Made by a program: the position numbers and the translations under genes
Notes under the pieces: generated by a model
Database searches by the model: none
The model's input: the letters and a program-made list of their open reading frames with translations, nothing else
Told to the model about the DNA's origin: nothing
Source: Kyrpidia sp.
GTDB lineage: Bacteria > Bacillota > Bacilli > Kyrpidiales > Kyrpidiaceae
Assembly: GCA_029960885.1 (NCBI GenBank)
Contig: JASBVV010000075.1
Location: forward strand, 1-47,188
DNA length: 47,188 bases
Reading direction: 5' to 3'
In this document: positions 42,009-47,188 of the stretch, one piece after another
Position numbering within the stretch: the first letter of the stretch is position 1
Layout of the letters: every line of letters begins with the position of its first letter

Positions 42009-44315
42009 TCACGGGTTGCGATGCACCGACAGCAAGTTGTACAAGACCACCGCCGCCTCGGCGCGGGTTGCCGGATCATCGGGCCTGAACCGGCCTTCCG
42101 CCCCCCGCATGATCCCCAAACCGGTCACCACCGCCGCATCCCCCACTTCGCGGTCGGGCCTCCCGGCCATATCGCGGTACAGAATTTGAAAGATTCCCCT
42201 GGCATTTGCTAAATCCTGATACCCCAGTTCGCGCACGATGAGGTCGGCCACCGCCATCCGCGTCACCGGCTCATCCGGATGAAATTCCGGCGCCGGATCG
42301 ATCCACCGCCGCTGCAGCGCCCATTCCACGTACGGGTACGCCGGATGGTCCGGGAGCACATCCCGGAAACTGGGCTTCTCGGGAAGGGGGCCGCCGTAAG
42401 GCGAGGCCGCTTTCACCAGCGCCGCGATAAAATCCCCGCGGGTCATCGGCTCATCGGGCCGGATCTTGCCGCCGATGGGCTGCAGCACCCCAGCCTGCAG
42501 CATCGCCGTCAACTCCTTTTCCGCCCAGTGCCCGCGAATCTCCTCCCGATTCCATCCCTCCGCCGGTTCCCTGTTCGTCCGGATCCACGTCCCCGACAGG
42601 GCATCCCATCCGATGACCGGCGAGGCGCTGACCGGCAAATACACCAGGCGCACCGGCCCGAGTTTCGGGTTCTCGGGGTTCTCCTGCAAGCGGGTGTAGA
42701 CCAAGGTCATGCGCATCGCGTCGAGATAAGCCTTCTTGGCTTCCTCCGCCGGCTTCGGTTGACCTTCCGGATAGGCCGGCCCCCGCCCCTTGGCGGAATC
42801 GTCGGCAAAATGCGCGAAGTAGCTGGTCACCTTCCCCGTCTTTTTGTCCACCGAAACGGTGACGTTGGAGAGATCGTCGATCACCCCGTTGTGCAAATGC
42901 AAAACACGGAAGACGTAATTCTCGAAGAAAGGCGGCTTGACGATCGTGTCGGCGATTTTCTTGGCGTAAGCGATTGCCGTGTTCTCCGGCTGATCCGGGA
43001 CCGCCAGAACCCCCACCCGATTCGGCAGCACCCTTTTGAGAAAATCGACCGCCGCCTGCCGGGCCTGTTGCAGGGTCACCTCCGGCGTTTCACCGTCGGA
43101 CCGCCCCGCCTCCAGCGGAGCCGGCCCCCCGCGGTTCAGGGAAATCACTTCACCGGTCAGGGCATCGACCGTTACACTGACCATCATGGAATTGTCCGGC
43201 AGGACAAAATCGAAGTTCCAAACGGGATGCTGTTCGCCCATGCCGTCGTTGTAGTGACGGTTGCGGATCGCCGCGTTCTCCGGGAGTTCGAGAACGGACC
43301 GGGCGATCCCCTCGGCCTCCGCCTGTTCAAGGGGCTGGCTGCGTAAAGGAGGCGCCACCGGACCGCCGGGCACCAAGGGATCCGCCGCCGTCGCCTTAGG
43401 AGGAGACGCCTTTCTCCCGAATCCGTCGATCCACTGACCCGTGGCGGCATCCAGCACATACGGGGCGATCGGAGGATCCCCCGGGATCAACAAAGGCGGT
43501 ACGACATTCGCCGTATAAACCATGCGCACCTGGGTTTGGCCCGCCCATTTTCCGGGGTCCGGTATGTAGTGGGCGGTCACCGCCAACTCCTCGGCCAGCT
43601 TGGACTGGGCCTCCCGAGTATCGAGTGCCGGCTTCGGGTCGGGAAACGACACATCCGACCAGAAAAACTGATAGGAAACGATCTGGCCGTCCGTTCCCAC
43701 CATGACGCGAAAACCGTCTACAGGAAAGGGAACCCCGTCTTTGACCCGGGCAAAGGAAAACGCGTAGTTCATGAGACCGGTGGGGCCGTAAAGATCCCTG
43801 CTCGGCCACTCCGCCGTTTCCTTGGATTTCTCCGGCTGCAACCTCTGAATGAGCGCCAGGGCCGTTTCCCGGGCCTGATCCCGGTTGACCTCCTGAAGGG
43901 ACGCGCGCCCCTGTTCCCGCCATCGCTGATAGAACAAGATCACACCGGTATCCGCGTCGACGGAGGCGCCGATCCCTTCCCCCCCTTTTCCCTTCGGCGC
44001 CATCTGCCAATTCAGATTCCACTTTCGGCGGCCGTCGGGTCCCCCCGCTTCAAAGGAATAGTTGAACATCGTGCTGTCTGTGTCCCGAAAGCCAAAGGCG
44101 TCCATCACCGCCTTCTTGGCCGCCTCCACCGGCACCGCCACGTCCTTGGGAGCAGGCACCCCCTCACCGCCCGAAACCGGGCGAGGAAGGGAGGGCACCC
44201 CTGCCGAGGAAGCACCCGCCACATCCGTCGCTTGCGCCGAAACGCCGGGAACGCCGAGAATCACGGCCACCCCGAGGGAAACGATCAACCGCCCGCCGAC
44301 CGGCCCGTGGCCCAT
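42009..44315 (-). CDS. Surface-anchored YcdB/YcdC-repeat protein with three SLH domains
   Basis: 768 residues, a paralogue of the protein encoded just downstream. A signal peptide (about 8-28) is followed by YcdB/YcdC-like repeats (EAAKKAVMDAFGFRDTDS, KWNLNWQMAPKGK, DADTGVILFYQRWREQGR, DALTGEVISLNRG, VDKKTGKVTSYFAHF). The C-terminal 180 residues hold three SLH domains (HWAEKELTAMLQAGVLQP, then FRDVLPDHPAYPYVEWALQRRWID, then GIMRGAEGRFRPDDPATRAEAAVVLYNLL), which would attach it to secondary cell-wall polymer. Start at ATG 44315 (MGHGPVGGR), ten bases after GAGGAG; an in-frame ATG at 44348 would lengthen the signal region by 11 residues. Confidence 0.85.
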   Translation of the reverse strand: MGHGPVGGRLIVSLGVAVILGVPGVSAQATDVAGASSAGVPSLPRPVSGGEGVPAPKDVAVPVEAAKKAVMDAFGFRDTDSTMFNYSFEAGGPDGRRKWNLNWQMAPKGKGGEGIGASVDADTGVILFYQRWREQGRASLQEVNRDQARETALALIQRLQPEKSKETAEWPSRDLYGPTGLMNYAFSFARVKDGVPFPVDGFRVMVGTDGQIVSYQFFWSDVSFPDPKPALDTREAQSKLAEELAVTAHYIPDPGKWAGQTQVRMVYTANVVPPLLIPGDPPIAPYVLDAATGQWIDGFGRKASPPKATAADPLVPGGPVAPPLRSQPLEQAEAEGIARSVLELPENAAIRNRHYNDGMGEQHPVWNFDFVLPDNSMMVSVTVDALTGEVISLNRGGPAPLEAGRSDGETPEVTLQQARQAAVDFLKRVLPNRVGVLAVPDQPENTAIAYAKKIADTIVKPPFFENYVFRVLHLHNGVIDDLSNVTVSVDKKTGKVTSYFAHFADDSAKGRGPAYPEGQPKPAEEAKKAYLDAMRMTLVYTRLQENPENPKLGPVRLVYLPVSASPVIGWDALSGTWIRTNREPAEGWNREEIRGHWAEKELTAMLQAGVLQPIGGKIRPDEPMTRGDFIAALVKAASPYGGPLPEKPSFRDVLPDHPAYPYVEWALQRRWIDPAPEFHPDEPVTRMAVADLIVRELGYQDLANARGIFQILYRDMAGRPDREVGDAAVVTGLGIMRGAEGRFRPDDPATRAEAAVVLYNLLSVHRNP

Positions 44316-44360
44316 TTGCGTCACACTCCTCGCGGTATTCTTTTCCACCTATTTAGAACG

Positions 44361-44399
44361 ATCATACCGAAGGAAACGATCTCCGTTAAATGTCCGTTT
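44361..44399 (-). promoter_or_regulatory. Promoter and conserved element upstream of the SLH protein gene
   Basis: Minus strand: AAACGGACATTT (44399-44388), TTAACG (44389-44384), 17 bases, TATGAT (44366-44361). The 12-base element and the TATGAT spacing are the same as at 41842-41880. Confidence 0.5.
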
Positions 44400-44513
44400 C
44401 GCCCCCGGAATCCCCTCCCTCCTCCTTGGCGTCCGATTTCAACGGCTCACCGGACCGGCTCGGAGCCGCGCATTCTTTGCCGTTCTCACCGTCCCCGGCG
44501 GTCATGCCGTCCC

Positions 44514-44564
44514 TACAAAAAAAGACAAGGACGGTCTTGACGCTCATCGCTCTCAAGACCGCCC
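44514..44564 (-). terminator. Terminator of argGH
   Basis: The stem GGGCGGTCTTGA (44564-44553) pairs with TCAAGACCGTCC (44540-44529) with one G-T pair, followed by TTGTCTTTTTTTG. The upstream arm contains the argH stop codon, so the terminator overlaps the end of the gene. Confidence 0.88.
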
Positions 44565-45956
44565 TCGCCTCTCCGCTTCAGATCCGTCTGCCAGCCAGGA
44601 TTTTGCCTTCTCCAACTGCTCCCGCACCGCCCCGGTGCCGGTGCCGCCCCGCACGTTGCGGGCGTCCACCACCCGCCGGGGATCCAGCACCTCGTACAGA
44701 TCCGCTTCGAACAGATCCGAAAACTCCCGGTATTCCTCCAGGCTGAGTTCGTTCAGATAGCGGGACCGCCGCACACAGTGCAGCACCAATTTCCCGATCA
44801 CCTCGTGAGCCTGCCGGAAGGGCAGCCCCTTGCGCACCAGATAATCGGCCAAATCCGTGGCATTGGAAAAATCCTCCGCCACCGCCCGGGCGAGCCGTTC
44901 CCGGCGCACCTGCATTGTGCGGATCATGCCGGCAAAGAGGACAAGCGCCCCCTTGAGGGTGTCGACGGTGTCGAACATCCCCTCCTTGTCCTCCTGGAGA
45001 TCCTTGTTGTACGCCAGAGGCAGCCCCTTCATGACCGTCAGCAGTCCCATCAGATGCCCGTACACCCGGCCCGTTTTCCCCCGGACCAGTTCCGCCACAT
45101 CGGGGTTCTTCTTCTGGGGCATGATGCTCGACCCGGTGCAGTAGGCGTCGTCGAGCTCAATGAATCCGAACTCCGCCGACGACCAGAGGATCAACTCCTC
45201 GCTCAGCCTGGACAGGTGCATCATCAGGATCGAAGCGTCCGCGAGAAACTCGAGGATGAAATCCCGGTCGCTCACGGCGTCCATGCTGTTTTCGTAGAGC
45301 CGTGCAAATCCGAGCTCCCGGGCGACAAACTCCCGGTCGATGGGAAAGGTCGTCCCCGCCAGAGCCCCCGCCCCGAGGGGCATCATGTCGATGCGCTTCC
45401 GGGCGTCCCGCAGCCGCTCGGCGTCCCGGACGAGCATCCAAAAGTAGGCCAGGAGGTGGTGGGCCAAAAGCACCGGCTGGGCCCGCTGGAGGTGGGTGTA
45501 CCCCGGCACGATCACGTCGAGGTGCCGCTCCGCCGCCTCCACCAGCGCCCGCTGCAGATCGGCCAACAGCTCCAGGATCTCGTCGACTTCCCGCCGCAGG
45601 TACAGGTGCATGTCGAGGGCCACCTGGTCGTTGCGGCTGCGGCCCGTGTGCAATTTGCCGCCGACGGGGCCGATCAGGTCGATCAGGTGTTTCTCCATGT
45701 TCATGTGGACGTCTTCGTGGGCTACGTCGAAGGTCAGGGTGCCCGCCTCCAGCCGCCGCCGCAGCTCCTCCAGCCCTTCGACGATGCGCGCCACGTCCTC
45801 CTCGGGCAGAATCCCGCACCGCCCGAGCATTTTCACATGGGCGAGGCTCCCCTCCAAATCCTCCGCCGCCAGGCGCCGGTCAAACCCGATGGACGCCGTG
45901 TACTCCTCCACCAGCCGGTCGGTGGGCTTGGTGAAGCGTCCGCCCCAGAGCTTCAC
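44553..45956 (-). CDS. argH: Argininosuccinate lyase
   Basis: 467 residues, full length. Splits argininosuccinate into arginine and fumarate. N-terminus [23 protein letters not shown]; conserved regions [58 protein letters not shown] with the catalytic His, and the superfamily signature [16 protein letters not shown] with the catalytic Ser. The ATG overlaps the argG stop (ATGA). It ends in a strong terminator. Confidence 0.98.
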   Translation of the reverse strand: MKLWGGRFTKPTDRLVEEYTASIGFDRRLAAEDLEGSLAHVKMLGRCGILPEEDVARIVEGLEELRRRLEAGTLTFDVAHEDVHMNMEKHLIDLIGPVGGKLHTGRSRNDQVALDMHLYLRREVDEILELLADLQRALVEAAERHLDVIVPGYTHLQRAQPVLLAHHLLAYFWMLVRDAERLRDARKRIDMMPLGAGALAGTTFPIDREFVARELGFARLYENSMDAVSDRDFILEFLADASILMMHLSRLSEELILWSSAEFGFIELDDAYCTGSSIMPQKKNPDVAELVRGKTGRVYGHLMGLLTVMKGLPLAYNKDLQEDKEGMFDTVDTLKGALVLFAGMIRTMQVRRERLARAVAEDFSNATDLADYLVRKGLPFRQAHEVIGKLVLHCVRRSRYLNELSLEEYREFSDLFEADLYEVLDPRRVVDARNVRGGTGTGAVREQLEKAKSWLADGSEAERRGRS

Positions 45957-47188
45957 CGCACCCGCTCCTCCGCCCGGGGCGCCCCTTCCACCGCCGCCTT
46001 AGTCCCCCGGTGCACCTGGGCGTACACTTTGGTGGGCAGGCCCCACAGCTTGATGAACCCTTCCGCCGCGCGGTGGTCGAAGGCGTCCTCGGGATTGTAG
46101 GTCGCCAGCTTAAAGTCGTAGAGGGACACCGGAGATCTCCGCGCCACGGCCTGGAACTGGCCTTTGAACAGCTTCATCTTGACCTCGCCCGTCACCGTCC
46201 GCTGGGTCTCCCGGATGAAGGCGTCGATCGCCTGCTTGAGGGGCGAGTACCACAGGCCGTTGTACACCAGCTCGGTGTACTTCAGTTCCAGAACCGGTTT
46301 GAACTGGGCCACCTCCCTGGGCAGGGTGATGGTCTCCAGCTCCTGGTGGGCGCGAATCAGGATCAGCGCCGCCGGGGCCTCGTACACCTCCCGGGACTTG
46401 ATGCCGATCAGCCGGTTTTCCACGTGGTCGATCCGCCCCACCCCGTGACGCCCGCCGATCTGGTTCAGCCGGGCAATCAGGGTCACCAGGTCGAGCCGCT
46501 CCCCGTTCAGAGCGACCGGGACCCCTTCCTCGAAGGCGATCTCCACGTACTCCGGCTCGTCCGGGGCGTCCTTGGGGTTGACCGTCCACTCAAAGGCTTC
46601 TTCGGGCGCCTCGGTCCACGGATCCTCCAGCACCCCGGCCTCGCAACTGCGCCCCCACAGATTGGCGTCGATGCTGAAGGGATTGTCCGCCGTGACCGGA
46701 ATCGGGATCCCGCGCTCCTTGGCGTAGGCGATCTCTTCGTCCCGGGACCACGCCCATTCCCGCACCGGCGCGACAATCTTCAAATTCGGATTGAGCGCGG
46801 TCACCGACACGTCGAACCGCACCTGGTCGTTGCCCTTCCCGGTGCATCCGTGGGCCACGGCCACCGCCCCGACCTTCTCCGCCGTCTCCACCAAATACTT
46901 CGAGATGAGCGGCCGGGACAGGGCCGCCGACAGCGGATATTTTCCTTCATACAGCGCGTTGGCCTGGAGGCTCGGCAAAATGAACTCCCGGGCAAAGGTC
47001 TCCCGGGCGTCGATCATGTACGACTCCACCGCCCCGACCTTCAGCGCCTTTTCCCTGACAAAATCGAGGTCTTTTCCCTCGCCGACGTCCAGGCACAAAG
47101 CCACCACGTCGTAGCCGAATTTCTCCTTGAGCCAGGCGATGGCCACCGACGTATCCAGACCGCCGGAATAGGCCAGCACGATTTTCGG
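45953..47188 (-). CDS. argG: Argininosuccinate synthase (start outside window)
   Basis: 411 codons are visible; the frame runs off the window end, where the bases read [14 protein letters not shown], so only the first few residues are missing. Joins citrulline and aspartate using ATP. The ATP P-loop is [15 protein letters not shown]; other motifs are [51 protein letters not shown] and [20 protein letters not shown]. First gene of argG-argH. The promoter and any ArgR box lie outside. Confidence 0.97.
   Translation of the reverse strand, partial: PKIVLAYSGGLDTSVAIAWLKEKFGYDVVALCLDVGEGKDLDFVREKALKVGAVESYMIDARETFAREFILPSLQANALYEGKYPLSAALSRPLISKYLVETAEKVGAVAVAHGCTGKGNDQVRFDVSVTALNPNLKIVAPVREWAWSRDEEIAYAKERGIPIPVTADNPFSIDANLWGRSCEAGVLEDPWTEAPEEAFEWTVNPKDAPDEPEYVEIAFEEGVPVALNGERLDLVTLIARLNQIGGRHGVGRIDHVENRLIGIKSREVYEAPAALILIRAHQELETITLPREVAQFKPVLELKYTELVYNGLWYSPLKQAIDAFIRETQRTVTGEVKMKLFKGQFQAVARRSPVSLYDFKLATYNPEDAFDHRAAEGFIKLWGLPTKVYAQVHRGTKAAVEGAPRAEERVR

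Overview
The window reads as chromosome of a GC-rich, spore-forming, flagellated member of the Bacillales. The indications are a Tlp-type spore protein behind a sigma-G-type promoter, an orphan GerAB germination protein, short-form HisG with HisZ, MotAB stators, SLH-domain surface proteins and TGTNAN7TNACA-type nitrogen control. Urease, acetone carboxylase and high GC together suggest a thermophilic Alicyclobacillaceae such as Kyrpidia; this is inference, because no rRNA is present. No tRNA, rRNA, CRISPR array, insertion sequence or prophage was seen.

Layout. 1-483: end of a GntR/FCD regulator. 596-7449 (-): compact histidine operon hisZ-G-D-B-H-A-F-IE with overlapping genes, behind a sigma-A promoter that carries a palindromic operator. 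7734-10616: a 56-residue membrane protein, a flavin-reductase-like protein, a LysM-G5-M23 cell-wall hydrolase and a four-helix membrane protein. 10773-15694 (-): uvrB-uvrA. 15876-16136 (+): spore protein tlp. 16198-23331 (-): ftsE-ftsX-ctpB-minJ-motA-motB-rnz, joining division, PDZ-protease and flagellar-motor genes. 23590-28723 (-): a small helical protein, then the urease cluster ureA-ureBC(fused)-ureF-ureG-ureD without ureE. 29024-36292 (-): acetone carboxylase (alpha, beta, gamma) behind a sigma-54 promoter, with its enhancer-binding regulator upstream. 36485-39902: DUF3892 (-), DUF1284, GerAB, a tiny membrane protein and a potassium-channel-like protein (+). 39989-44315 (-): two tandem paralogous YcdB/YcdC-type exported proteins, one with SLH anchors. 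44553-47188 (-): argG-argH, with argG cut by the window edge.

How the genes work together. The his operon supplies every step from PRPP+ATP to histidine except the aminotransferase (HisC) and the phosphatase. The acx block looks like a self-contained catabolic unit: regulator, terminator, upstream activating repeats, -24/-12 promoter, then three subunits that carboxylate acetone to acetoacetate. Urease lies directly downstream but is insulated by a strong terminator and carries its own nitrogen-type operator, so the two are probably controlled separately.

The most notable points are an in-frame UreB-UreC fusion; a pair of compensating indels that scramble the first membrane helix of FtsX; an RNase Z whose conserved N-terminus can only begin at a non-standard codon (ATC); a complete sigma-54 control region for acetone carboxylase; and duplicated YcdB/YcdC genes sharing an upstream element. 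I did not find a clearly new multi-gene system. The oddities are mostly changes to known systems plus several small uncharacterised genes.
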